From Bacteroidota bacterium (GTDB lineage Bacteria; Bacteroidota; Bacteroidia; Bacteroidales; UBA4417), in contig JAIFMH010000169.1 of NCBI GenBank assembly GCA_020048595.1, positions 1 through 13,123 of the forward strand: a stretch of 13,123 nt of DNA. The letters run 5' to 3'. A program made the translations under genes and the position numbers. The notes under the pieces are model-generated. The model saw only the letters and a program-made list of their open reading frames with translations, was not told the DNA's origin and did no database searches. This document shows, piece by piece, positions 6,096 through 13,123 of the stretch (its first letter is position 1; each line of letters opens with the position of its first letter).

Positions 6096-8000
6096 ATGAC
6101 ACCCGCTCAGGGAACACTTTTATCCAATATTGATTCGCCTGAAGATTTGCGTAAACTTCCGATTGAGGAGCTTCCACAACTGTGCAAGGATGTCCGTCAG
6201 TTTATACTTGAAGTTATTTCGCGCAATCCCGGACATCTCGGTGCCAGTCTTGGTGTGGTTGAACTTACCGCTGCTATTCATTATGCGTTCCATACGCCCG
6301 AAGACAAACTGATATGGGATGTTGGCCACCAGGCATATGCGCATAAAATTCTGACCGGACGAAAAGATATTTTTTATACAAACCGATCACTGAATGGAAT
6401 AAGCGGTTTCCCACGAATCAGCGAAAGTATATACGACGCATTCGGAACCGGTCATTCGTCAACAAGTATTTCGGCAGCATTGGGAATGGCTGTAGCCTCC
6501 GAATTGCAGGGCTATAAAAATAGGAGACATATTGCTGTTATCGGCGATGGTTCCATGACTGCCGGAATGGCAATGGAAGCTTTGAACAATGCCGGCGTTT
6601 CCAAAGCAAATTTGCTGGTTATCCTGAATGATAATGGTATCGCAATTGATAAAAATGTGGGAGGTCTTTCACAGTATCTCACCGATATTACAGTTTCCCG
6701 TACATACAACCGCATACGCAATAAAATATGGTGGCTCATGGGCGGGAAAACACGCTACGGAGCAAACTCCAGGGAAGTCGTAAAACAAATCGGTAATGCG
6801 GTAAAAGCTTCACTTCTTAAGGAAAGTAACCTCTTCGAAGCTTTTGGATTCAGATATTTTGGTCCGGTTGACGGGCACGATGTTGTAAAACTGGTTCACC
6901 TTTTACGGGATATGCAAAATATTCCCGGGCCTAAACTACTGCATGTAATTACCGTTAAAGGCAAAGGATACGAAAAAGCAGAACGCGACCAGACCTTGTT
7001 TCATGCTCCGGGTATTTTTAATATGGAAACGGGCGAGTTAAAAGAAACAGCCTGCCATAACCAGGCACCTAAGTACCAGGTAGTATTCGGTAAAACCATT
7101 ATCGAACTGGCCGAAATGAATAAAAAAATTGTTGGCGTTACACCTGCAATGCCAACAGGTTGCTCGCTCAACCTGATGATGGCCAAAATGCCCGATCGTG
7201 CTTTTGATGTTGGAATTGCAGAGCAGCATGCCGTTACTTTTTCAGCAGGTATGGCAGCAAGCGGACTAATACCGTTTTGCAATATTTACTCAAGTTTTAT
7301 GCAACGTGCATATGATCAGGTAATACACGATGTTGCTTTACAAAACCTTAATGTTGTTTTTTGTCTCGATCGTGGTGGGCTTGTGGGAGAAGACGGAGCT
7401 ACACATCATGGCGTTTACGACCTGGCTTACCTGAGGGCAATTCCAAATATTACGATTTGTTCCCCAATGAATGAAGAAGAGCTTCGCAATATGATGTACA
7501 CTGCCCAGCTCGACGGAATGGGACCATTTGCCATCCGTTATCCGCGCGGACGCGGGGTAATGCCACAATGGAAGACGCCGTTTAAGGCATTAGCAATTGG
7601 TAAAGGGCAAATCATTCGCGAAGGAAAAGATCTGGCAATAATTTCAATAGGGCACCTTGGTAACATTGCATTGAAAGCATGCGCTCAGCTGGCCGAAAAA
7701 AATATAGATGCAGCCCTTTATGATATACGCTTTCTGAAACCGATAGATGAAGAATTGCTCCATTTGGTATTAAGTCAGTTTGATAAAATTATTACTTTGG
7801 AGGATGCATCTATAATCGGTGGATTAGGCAGTGCAGTTACTGAATTTGCCAATGATAACGGATATCACAATGTAACCATTCATCGCCTTGGCATTCCTGA
7901 CCGGTTTATTGAACAGGGAACACCTGAAGAACTGCATCACGAGTGCGGTATAGATTTGGCAGGAATTGTGAATTCAGCCATGAAATGTATGGCAAAATAA
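6096..8000 (+). CDS. dxs: 1-deoxy-D-xylulose-5-phosphate synthase (DXS)
   Basis: A 634-residue thiamine-diphosphate enzyme that condenses pyruvate and glyceraldehyde 3-phosphate to DXP, the first step of the MEP isoprenoid pathway (also a precursor route for thiamine and pyridoxal phosphate). Seen in order: LGVVELTAAIHYAF; the DVGHQAYAHKILTGR block; the ThDP/Mg motif GDGSMTAG from residue 150 with its NDN partner; the transketolase pyrimidine-binding domain with Glu376 in GIAEQHAVT, the cofactor-activating glutamate (Glu370 in E. coli); DRGGLVGEDGATHHG; and a C-terminal transketolase domain ending near IDLAGIV. The length is typical and nothing is broken. It stands alone between two terminator-like structures, so it is probably monocistronic. 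Confidence 0.98.
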   Translation: MTPAQGTLLSNIDSPEDLRKLPIEELPQLCKDVRQFILEVISRNPGHLGASLGVVELTAAIHYAFHTPEDKLIWDVGHQAYAHKILTGRKDIFYTNRSLNGISGFPRISESIYDAFGTGHSSTSISAALGMAVASELQGYKNRRHIAVIGDGSMTAGMAMEALNNAGVSKANLLVILNDNGIAIDKNVGGLSQYLTDITVSRTYNRIRNKIWWLMGGKTRYGANSREVVKQIGNAVKASLLKESNLFEAFGFRYFGPVDGHDVVKLVHLLRDMQNIPGPKLLHVITVKGKGYEKAERDQTLFHAPGIFNMETGELKETACHNQAPKYQVVFGKTIIELAEMNKKIVGVTPAMPTGCSLNLMMAKMPDRAFDVGIAEQHAVTFSAGMAASGLIPFCNIYSSFMQRAYDQVIHDVALQNLNVVFCLDRGGLVGEDGATHHGVYDLAYLRAIPNITICSPMNEEELRNMMYTAQLDGMGPFAIRYPRGRGVMPQWKTPFKALAIGKGQIIREGKDLAIISIGHLGNIALKACAQLAEKNIDAALYDIRFLKPIDEELLHLVLSQFDKIITLEDASIIGGLGSAVTEFANDNGYHNVTIHRLGIPDRFIEQGTPEELHHECGIDLAGIVNSAMKCMAK

Positions 8001-8062
8001 ATCCTTATATCCCCAAAGCGGATCATTTCAAATTTAAATATTCTTTGTTTTGTGCTGTAATT

Positions 8063-8097
8063 AAAGCTGGCTGGTTCTGAAAAGCCCATAGCTTTTA
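8063..8097 (+). terminator. Weak possible terminator after dxs
   Basis: AAAGCT (8063-8068) can pair with AGCTTT (8090-8095), and GGCT inside can pair with AGCC across a 3-nt bulge. It is followed only by TATTG, so the T-tract is poor. It is the only hairpin of note in the 276-bp gap 8001-8276. Confidence 0.3.
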
Positions 8098-8152
8098 TTG
8101 TTGATTATTCATTTTTAAGAGTTACAAATAGAGCGGAAGTCTATAAAGTATA

Positions 8153-8191
8153 TGTTAGTCTATCGTTTACGGCAGACAAAAACAACTAACA
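8153..8191 (+). promoter_or_regulatory. Inverted repeat TGTTAGT-N25-ACTAACA upstream of the lipoprotein gene
   Basis: Perfect 7-bp arms at 8153-8159 and 8185-8191 lie about 85 bp before the ATG at 8277. The inner TTAGT/ACTAA pair spans 35 bp, close to the 34-bp span of the similar pair at the nrf promoter. A chance match in AT-rich DNA is quite possible. Confidence 0.22.
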
Positions 8192-8276
8192 ATAGTACAT
8201 CGTATCTGGCACTAAGTTATTAATGTGTCAGTTCTCACGCTGAAAACTATTCGTCAAACGCCAAAATACCAGAATC

Positions 8277-8825
8277 ATGAAAACTAAATTATCCTGGATT
8301 ACTTTACTCCTTTTGTTGGGTGTTGGAATATCATCCATCCTTTTAACTTCATGCGAGAAATTGAAAGAAGCCACTACTTTTAAATTTAAAGTAGACCTGC
8401 CTGATGGTCGTTACTCCATTGATGCATCATCACTCCTGAAAACAGAAAGGGTGCTTTTTTCGCAATCATCCTCTATTAATATCGACAGCATTGTTGGCGC
8501 GAGAAACGGATTGGTGGAAGGCATCAGTTTTTATAAACTGCGCTTTTCAATAGCATCACCCGAAACGGCGAAACTAAACTGGCTGGATTCAGCACGTGTT
8601 ATGGTAACCTCCGATGGCGGAGCGCCAATTGAGATAGCGACATCGCCAGTAATAAATGCTACTGATAGTTCTATCGACTTTCTGGTTAAGGAAGTTGATG
8701 TATTAGCAGTACTAAAAAAGCCTTTCATTCTGACTATATATGGAAACCTGAATGGGAATATACCTACTTTGCCTATGGATTTAAAACTGGAAAGTGGAAT
8801 TGAAATTACGTTAAGTCCTTTTTAA
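8277..8825 (+). CDS. Lipoprotein of unknown function
   Basis: I do not recognise this gene. It encodes 182 residues. The N-terminus is a lipoprotein signal: a basic start (MKTK), a hydrophobic run, and a lipobox LTSC with the lipidated cysteine at residue 26. The residues after it (EKLKE) do not clearly match the acidic lipoprotein export signal for surface display, so a periplasm-facing membrane location is as likely as the cell surface. The remainder has alternating polar and hydrophobic strands, suggesting one small beta-sandwich domain. The section from about residue 100 (SARVMVTSDGG, then IDFLVKEVDVLAVLKKPF, then YGNLNG) resembles the layout of small Bacteroidota lipoproteins I cannot name. 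It has its own terminator and appears monocistronic. Confidence 0.8.
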   Translation: MKTKLSWITLLLLLGVGISSILLTSCEKLKEATTFKFKVDLPDGRYSIDASSLLKTERVLFSQSSSINIDSIVGARNGLVEGISFYKLRFSIASPETAKLNWLDSARVMVTSDGGAPIEIATSPVINATDSSIDFLVKEVDVLAVLKKPFILTIYGNLNGNIPTLPMDLKLESGIEITLSPF

Positions 8826-8883
8826 CATTAGTGTTTGTATTAGATGCTGACACCATACAGCACCGGTTTATTTATTGAGATTG

Positions 8884-8913
8884 AAAAAGCGCCAGGTTTA
8901 TGACGCTTTTTTT
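8884..8913 (+). terminator. Intrinsic terminator after the lipoprotein gene
   Basis: AAAAAGCG (8884-8891) pairs with CGCTTTTT (8904-8911) around a 12-nt loop, with a T-run of seven (8907-8913). The A-rich 5' arm makes it potentially usable on both strands. It starts 58 nt after the stop at 8825. Confidence 0.82.
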
Positions 8914-9030
8914 ATTGGCACTGGTTTCTTTTACTATTGGTTTTCAAAGTTTTGGGGAAAACAGATATCTACAAGTAAGATTTTAAGATCCGGAGTTGAA
9001 CAAAAACACTACGGATTTCATAAATATCTC

Positions 9031-9038
9031 TATATTTA
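9031..9038 (+). promoter_or_regulatory. Possible -7 box for the amino acid permease gene
   Basis: TATATTTA resembles TAnnTTTG with a final A and lies 21 bp before the ATG at 9060. No good -33 element is seen. Similar TATATTTA occurs before the asparaginase gene at 11781-11788. Confidence 0.3.
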
Positions 9039-9059
9039 CCGCACAAGCCGTAGATTATC

Positions 9060-10778
9060 ATGCAAAACCTATTCAGGAAGAAGTCCATTGAGATGATCCT
9101 TCATCATGCCGATGAATCAAATCCTGATTTGATGAAACGCCGGCTTGGAGTCAGGGATCTTACAGCAATGGGAATTGCGGCCATAATTGGTGCCGGAATT
9201 TTCAGTACTATAGGTAATGCTGCAGCAAGCGGAGGTCCGGCCGTTTCGATGTTATTTATTTTTACAGCCATTGCCTGCGGATTATCGGCCATGTGTTATG
9301 CCGAATTTGCATCCGCCATTCCTATCAGTGGTAGTGCGTACACCTATGCATATGCAAGTTTCGGGGAATTGATTGCCTGGATCATCGGGTGGGATCTTAT
9401 TATGGAATATGCGATAGGAAATATTGCTGTTGCCATTTCGTGGTCGGGGTATTTTGTCGGCTTAATGAATGGCCTTCACATTTATATTCCTGAGTACCTT
9501 GCCATTGATTACCTGAGTGCAGCCAAAGGATTTAAACTTGCTACCGAACAATTACAATCAGGTATTACAGTTGCCGGTCTTGATTCGAACCTTCGGGAAG
9601 CTTACTTAGCATGGACTTCGGCACCGCGTTTCGGTACAATCAGGCTGATAGCTGATATTCCTGCGCTGGGGATAGTATTCTTTATTACCTGGCTGGTTTA
9701 CAAAGGAATTTACGAAACCAAAATGGCCGGGAATATTATGGTTTTGATAAAAATCGGAATTTTATTGCTGGTAATTGCTGTAGGTTCATTTTATGTAGAT
9801 CCTGAAAACTGGAGTCCTTTTGCACCTAATGGAATTGGGGGAGTATTGAAAGGCGTTTCGGGAGTTTTCTTTGCATATATTGGTTTTGATGCAATTTCGA
9901 CCACTGCCGAGGAATGTAAAAATCCGCGACGCGATTTACCGCGATCCATGATTTACGCTCTGATAATTACAACCGTATTGTATGTTGCTATCAGCCTTGT
10001 TCTCACAGGGATGGTTCCCTTCAGCGAATTGGGTGTTTCGGATCCATTGGCTTTTGCTTTTGAGAAGTTACATCTTACAAAGTTATCCGGCATAATTGCT
10101 TTGGGGGCGGTAATAGCCATGGCAGGAGTATTGCTGGTTTTCCAGGTCGGGCAACCACGTATTTGGATGAGCATGAGCCGCGACGGACTGTTGCCACCAC
10201 GATTTTCAAAACTTCATAAAAAATACAGAACGCCTGCTTTTGCTACTATTATTACTGGTTTCCTGGTTGCTATTCCAGCATTGTTTCTGAATCTCACCGA
10301 AGTTACTGATCTAACCAGCATCGGAACTTTATTTGCATTTATCCTGGTTTCAGGAGGTGTATTGATTCTTCATCCCAGGGGCAATAACGACATAAATAAA
10401 AAAGGATTTAATGTTCCCTATATAAACAGCCGTTGGTACCTATTGCCGATGTGGGCTGTAATTTTAGTCGTTGTCTGGATGTCGAATCCCGGGTTTTTTG
10501 CAGGTTTATTTAATGGAAGCAACCATCTTGCAAAAGGCTTCCATAACCAGCTTCCTATGTTTGTTTTTATTGTTGTAGCAGTATTAACCACCGTTTTTGC
10601 AATTATAAGGCAATGGTCACTAATACCGGTTTTGGGCTTACTTACGAATCTTTACCTGATGAGCGAACTAGGCGTTACCAATTGGATGCGTTTCCTGGTA
10701 TGGCTTGCGATAGGCCTTGTGCTGTATTTTGCTTATGGAATGAGGCATAGTAAACTAAAAAATCAGGTTAATGAATAG
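9060..10778 (+). CDS. APC-superfamily amino acid permease (cationic amino acid transporter / YfnA type)
   Basis: A 572-residue inner-membrane transporter that probably imports or exchanges amino acids with H+ or Na+ coupling. The start NLFRKKSIE, then LKRRLG-like sequence and DLTAMGIAAIIGAGIF, is typical of CAT-type members; this conserved start supports the ATG at 9060. The broken first helix carries Gly44-Ala45-Gly46. The sixth-helix motif FAYIGFDAISTTAEE (271-277 for its core) and the following CKNPRRDLP loop are diagnostic. I count roughly 12 to 14 transmembrane segments. A hydrophilic stretch of about 50 residues (roughly 145-198) sits between early helices and looks like an extended external loop. 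The substrate cannot be told from sequence alone. It has no coupled neighbour: the TSUP gene is 109 bp downstream and has its own -7 box. Confidence 0.9.
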   Translation: MQNLFRKKSIEMILHHADESNPDLMKRRLGVRDLTAMGIAAIIGAGIFSTIGNAAASGGPAVSMLFIFTAIACGLSAMCYAEFASAIPISGSAYTYAYASFGELIAWIIGWDLIMEYAIGNIAVAISWSGYFVGLMNGLHIYIPEYLAIDYLSAAKGFKLATEQLQSGITVAGLDSNLREAYLAWTSAPRFGTIRLIADIPALGIVFFITWLVYKGIYETKMAGNIMVLIKIGILLLVIAVGSFYVDPENWSPFAPNGIGGVLKGVSGVFFAYIGFDAISTTAEECKNPRRDLPRSMIYALIITTVLYVAISLVLTGMVPFSELGVSDPLAFAFEKLHLTKLSGIIALGAVIAMAGVLLVFQVGQPRIWMSMSRDGLLPPRFSKLHKKYRTPAFATIITGFLVAIPALFLNLTEVTDLTSIGTLFAFILVSGGVLILHPRGNNDINKKGFNVPYINSRWYLLPMWAVILVVVWMSNPGFFAGLFNGSNHLAKGFHNQLPMFVFIVVAVLTTVFAIIRQWSLIPVLGLLTNLYLMSELGVTNWMRFLVWLAIGLVLYFAYGMRHSKLKNQVNE

Positions 10779-10839
10779 AAAGAACATTCACTCTGATGAA
10801 TTCGCAATACCCGTGTTTATTTCAATGAAATTCTATTCA
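10772..10839 (+). repeat. Inverted 9-mer TGAATAGAA...TTCTATTCA after the permease
   Basis: TGAATAGAA at 10772-10780 overlaps the permease stop, and its exact reverse complement is at 10831-10839. The same 9-mer recurs at 11691-11699, and a related CTATTCAC is at 1967-1974. The spacer is too long for a terminator. It is probably part of the dispersed AATAGAAAATAG repeat family; no other terminator is seen after the permease. Confidence 0.35.
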
Positions 10840-10857
10840 CCTGCTCCCTCCTAATCT

Positions 10858-10865
10858 TACATTTG
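10858..10865 (+). promoter_or_regulatory. -7 promoter box of the TSUP gene
   Basis: TACATTTG is a perfect TAnnTTTG box and is identical to the one before the nrf operon. It lies 22 bp before the ATG at 10888, so the leader would be short. The -33 region has no clear TTTG. Confidence 0.5.
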
Positions 10866-10887
10866 CTTTCACTAAAATGATCTCAAT

Positions 10888-11673
10888 ATGACATGGCCAA
10901 TAGTTGCAGCGCTTATAGTGTCAGGAGTATTTGTAGGATTTATCAATACACTGGCTGGCGGCGGAACTATTATTTCGCTTTCGCTGTTTATGTTTTTAGG
11001 ATTGCCTGCAAATGTTGCTAACGGAACTAACCGTGTTGCCGTAATCCTTCAGAATATGACATCGGTTAGTGAATTCAGGCGTAAAAAAGTCCTCGACTTT
11101 AAAAAAGCCAATAAACTGGCTATTCCCACAATGATTGGGGCGATTATTGGAGCGCAAATCGCATCAGATATTAATGAAGAAGTTTTTCGTAAGGCAGTTG
11201 GCGTTGTTATGATAGTAATGATGTATTTTATCCTTACCAAACCTTCGCAATGGCTTAAAGGCACCGAAGCACTAATGGAGAAACCGGTTTCGTGGATCCA
11301 AATAGTTATTTTCTTCGCCATTGGATTATATGGTGGTTTCGTACAGGTTGGTGTAGGATATTTTATCCTGGCCGGAGTTGTGCTTGGCGCAGGATATGAT
11401 CTGGTAAAAGCTAATGCCATTAAAGTTTGGATCGTTCTTTTATATACACCGCTTGCACTTTTAGTTTTTATTCTTAACGACCAGGTGCGGTGGGATTATG
11501 GACTCATACATGCCATTGGAAATATTATCGGTGCTTTTGTAGCGTCCCGTTTTGCAGTTTCGTGGGGAGCCAACTTCGTGCGCTGGGTGGTGATAGTAGT
11601 AATTGTTGTGTTTGCGTCCGATTTACTTGGATTTATCAATATCAGGGAAGTTGTAACAAATGCATTTAAGTGA
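10888..11673 (+). CDS. TSUP (TauE/SafE, formerly DUF81) family membrane protein
   Basis: A 261-residue polytopic inner-membrane protein. Two homologous halves typical of the family are visible. The first has GFINTLAGGGT (residues 17-27) and the NGTNR signature (45-49). The second opens with an aromatic-rich YGGFVQVGVGYFIL and continues with a KANAIKV segment. Hydrophobic segments suggest seven or eight helices, and the length is normal. Characterised members move sulfur oxyanions, sulfoacetate, taurine-related compounds or other small anions. No sulfur-metabolism gene adjoins it here, so the substrate is unknown. It is flanked by repeat-containing gaps and seems to be a single-gene unit with its own -7 box. 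No terminator is evident downstream. Confidence 0.9.
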   Translation: MTWPIVAALIVSGVFVGFINTLAGGGTIISLSLFMFLGLPANVANGTNRVAVILQNMTSVSEFRRKKVLDFKKANKLAIPTMIGAIIGAQIASDINEEVFRKAVGVVMIVMMYFILTKPSQWLKGTEALMEKPVSWIQIVIFFAIGLYGGFVQVGVGYFILAGVVLGAGYDLVKANAIKVWIVLLYTPLALLVFILNDQVRWDYGLIHAIGNIIGAFVASRFAVSWGANFVRWVVIVVIVVFASDLLGFINIREVVTNAFK

Positions 11674-11680
11674 AAGGAAA

Positions 11681-11750
11681 GGGAAATAGTTGAATAGAAA
11701 ATAGTTCACTTCGGCAGATTCAGAGTAAAAAATAGAAAATAGAAAAATGG
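11681..11750 (+). repeat. Purine-rich AATAGAAAATAG repeats with a degenerate CACTTCGGC fragment
   Basis: The gap between the TSUP and asparaginase genes holds TGAATAGAAAATAG (11691-11704) and AATAGAAAATAGAAAAATGG (11731-11750). Between them, TTCACTTCGGCAGATTCAG (11705-11723) resembles another widespread Bacteroidota intergenic repeat, which I recall with a CACTTCGGCAAGCTCAG core. The arrangement of purine repeats next to such a fragment is the same as at 1896-1956. Confidence 0.5.
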
Positions 11751-11753
11751 TAA

Positions 11754-11788
11754 TTTGGCATAAGAAAACCGTCGTTTAAATATATTTA
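11754..11788 (+). promoter_or_regulatory. Candidate promoter of the asparaginase gene
   Basis: TTTG at 11754-11757 and TATATTTA at 11781-11788 fit the -33 and -7 elements of Bacteroidota promoters, except for a final A in the -7 box and a slightly long 23-bp spacer. The -7 box lies 15 bp before the ATG at 11804. Confidence 0.4.
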
Positions 11789-11803
11789 TTAAAACCCGTT
11801 AAA

Positions 11804-12781
11804 ATGAAGGCAACAATCTCTCTCTTTTTCAGTTTCTTTTTATTTCTCACTTTCTCTGTAAGTTCACAGAATTCAGGGAATTACACTCTTGTTATTCACG
11901 GAGGAGCAGGAAATATAGCCAAAGCGAATCTCCCGGCTGATAAAATAGTTGAATTCGAAGCAAAATTAACCGAAGTTCTGAAGCATGGAGATTCTATCCT
12001 GAAGGCAGGCGGAACCAGCCTTGATGCGGTTGAGTCCTGCGTCAGGATGATGGAGAATAGCCCGCTTTTTAATGCCGGCAAAGGTGCTGTTTTCAATGCT
12101 GATGGTAAAAATGAATTGGATGCTGCAATAATGGATGGCAAAACCGGTTTAGCAGGCGCTGTTGCGGGAGTAAAAACCATCCGAAATCCTATCACTGCAG
12201 CAAGAGCGGTTATGGAAAAATCGAACCATGTGATGCTATCAGGTATCGGTGCTGAAACCTTTGCCGCAGAGCAGGGACTTGAAATTGTTTCGCCCGAATA
12301 TTTCTTTACTCAACTACGCTGGGATGCCTATCTGAAAGCGAAAGCCAATGCCGATTCAATGGATAATATGGATAAAAAGCATGGAACTGTTGGCTGTGTA
12401 GCCGTTGATAAATATGGAAACCTCGCAGCTGCAACCTCAACCGGAGGGATGACTCTTAAAAAATACGGCCGTGTTGGCGATACTCCTGTAATTGGAGCCG
12501 GAACCTATGCCGATAATAATACCTGCGCTGTTTCAGCCACCGGCCACGGTGAGTTTTTTATCCGCAATGTGGTTGCCTATGATATTGCTGCAATTATGAA
12601 GTATAAAGGTTCAACGCTGGCCGAAGCCGCCAATGAAGTAGTTATGATAAAACTTAAAAACCAGGGTGGAATAGGTGGGATTATTGCTGTTGACAAAAAC
12701 GGGAATATTGCAATGCCGTTTAATACTTCTGGCATGTTCAGGGGATCATTTGGATTTGACAGCCTTTGCTTTTATTGTTAG
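11804..12781 (+). CDS. Exported isoaspartyl peptidase / type-2 L-asparaginase (Ntn hydrolase)
   Basis: A 325-residue precursor with a Sec signal peptide (about residues 1-22, ending SVSSQ), so it acts in the periplasm or outside the cell. It is an N-terminal-nucleophile hydrolase that cleaves itself before Thr195 in KHGTVGCVAVD; that threonine then hydrolyses isoaspartyl dipeptides or asparagine. Other family motifs are HGGAG (32-36), NAGKG (90-94), ELDAAIMDG, RVGD (223-226) with IGAGTYA, and TGHGE (246-250). A glycosylasparaginase specificity is possible but less likely. After GMFRG near the end, the sequence departs from what I expect: homologues usually have about 15 residues with a V-x-IY-type ending, whereas this one ends SFGFDSLCFYC. 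The stop is 12 bp from the convergent T9SS gene. The family call is secure. Confidence 0.93.
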   Translation: MKATISLFFSFFLFLTFSVSSQNSGNYTLVIHGGAGNIAKANLPADKIVEFEAKLTEVLKHGDSILKAGGTSLDAVESCVRMMENSPLFNAGKGAVFNADGKNELDAAIMDGKTGLAGAVAGVKTIRNPITAARAVMEKSNHVMLSGIGAETFAAEQGLEIVSPEYFFTQLRWDAYLKAKANADSMDNMDKKHGTVGCVAVDKYGNLAAATSTGGMTLKKYGRVGDTPVIGAGTYADNNTCAVSATGHGEFFIRNVVAYDIAAIMKYKGSTLAEAANEVVMIKLKNQGGIGGIIAVDKNGNIAMPFNTSGMFRGSFGFDSLCFYC

Positions 12782-12793
12782 AAGCGAGAATAT

Positions 12794-13123
12794 CTATTTC
12801 TGTTTTACAATCCGTTTTGTGAAAACTCCTTCCTGATTCCGGAATTGAATTATATAAACGCCATTGCTTAGATATCCCAGATCCAGTTTTTGTGAGGCAT
12901 TTGAAATCTCTTTTTCAGCTAACTTTCGTCCGCTGTAATCAAAAACGGTAACAGTTGTCTGGCTTGTAAATTCCTTAAAATCCAAGGTTATTTCACCTTT
13001 AAAAGGATTAGGGTACACTGCAAACCGGTTGCTTTTGTTTTCTGACAAACCGACTGATATAACACTCATTTTTGCGGATGTGGATATGCACAAAGGGATT
13101 AAATTATAAGAATAAAAATAAGA
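12794..13123 (-). CDS. T9SS type A sorting-domain protein (3' end, runs off window)
   Basis: The minus-strand frame is open from the window edge to a TAG at 12796-12794. Its last 75 or so residues form a type IX secretion C-terminal sorting domain: a VGLSENKSN linker, then FAVYPNPFKGEITLDF, a TVFDYSGRKLAEKEI strand pair, LDLGYLSNGVYIIQF, and the basic end TKRIVKQK. Such a domain sends a periplasmic cargo protein through the outer membrane, where it is released or anchored at the surface. The catalytic or binding part lies beyond the window, so the function is unknown. A short product from the ATG whose first base is 13069 would lack a signal peptide, so I read this as the tail of a larger gene. 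It converges with the asparaginase gene without a terminator between them. Confidence 0.85.
   Translation of the reverse strand, partial: SYFYSYNLIPLCISTSAKMSVISVGLSENKSNRFAVYPNPFKGEITLDFKEFTSQTTVTVFDYSGRKLAEKEISNASQKLDLGYLSNGVYIIQFRNQEGVFTKRIVKQK

Noticed and set aside
8875..9096. Possible small gene between the lipoprotein and the permease
   Set aside because: It begins across the terminator hairpin, overlaps the permease start in another frame, and encodes a low-complexity aromatic and basic peptide.

Overview
The window reads as an ordinary chromosomal segment of a Bacteroidota genome, most likely an anaerobic or facultative member of the Bacteroidales or a relative. The evidence is a type IX secretion (T9SS) type A C-terminal sorting domain at the right edge, several TAnnTTTG-type -7 promoter boxes, start codons preceded by A-rich rather than Shine-Dalgarno sequence, and family-level resemblance of the proteins. 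All genes are on the + strand except the last, which is convergent and runs off the window. No mobile element, tRNA, rRNA or CRISPR array is visible.

Region 1 (1-2403) is the end of an iron-sulfur cluster assembly (SUF) locus. It holds the 3' end of sufD, then sufS (cysteine desulfurase), sufE (sulfur acceptor) and, after a 130-bp gap containing degenerate repeats, a DUF59/MIP18 protein of the SufT type. A strong intrinsic terminator closes it. SufS takes sulfur from cysteine, SufE relays it, the SufBCD scaffold (mostly outside the window) builds the cluster, and SufT probably acts later in maturation.

Region 2 (2404-6009) is a compact operon for respiratory nitrite ammonification: an outer-membrane beta-barrel of alginate-export/porin type, then nrfH (tetraheme quinol dehydrogenase) and nrfA (pentaheme nitrite reductase). 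The two gaps are both 11 nt. A perfect TACATTTG -7 box precedes it, overlapping one arm of an inverted repeat, and a clear terminator ends it. Electrons would flow from menaquinol through NrfH to NrfA in the periplasm. The porin may admit nitrite or another solute.

Region 3 (6010-8913) holds dxs, the entry enzyme of the MEP isoprenoid pathway, and an unrecognised 182-aa lipoprotein gene followed by a good terminator. Region 4 (8914-11673) holds two inner-membrane transporters: an APC-superfamily amino acid permease of the CAT/YfnA type and a TSUP (TauE/SafE) family protein. Region 5 (11674-13123) holds an exported isoaspartyl peptidase/type-2 asparaginase and the convergent 3' end of a T9SS cargo gene.

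No gap between genes exceeds 300 bp. The longest is 8001-8276, between dxs and the lipoprotein gene; it holds a weak hairpin and one inverted repeat. I found no convincing undescribed multi-gene system. The items most worth a second look are the porin-led nrf operon and its promoter inverted repeat, a dispersed purine-rich intergenic repeat family (AATAGAAAATAG-like), the orphan lipoprotein, and the atypical C-terminus of the asparaginase.
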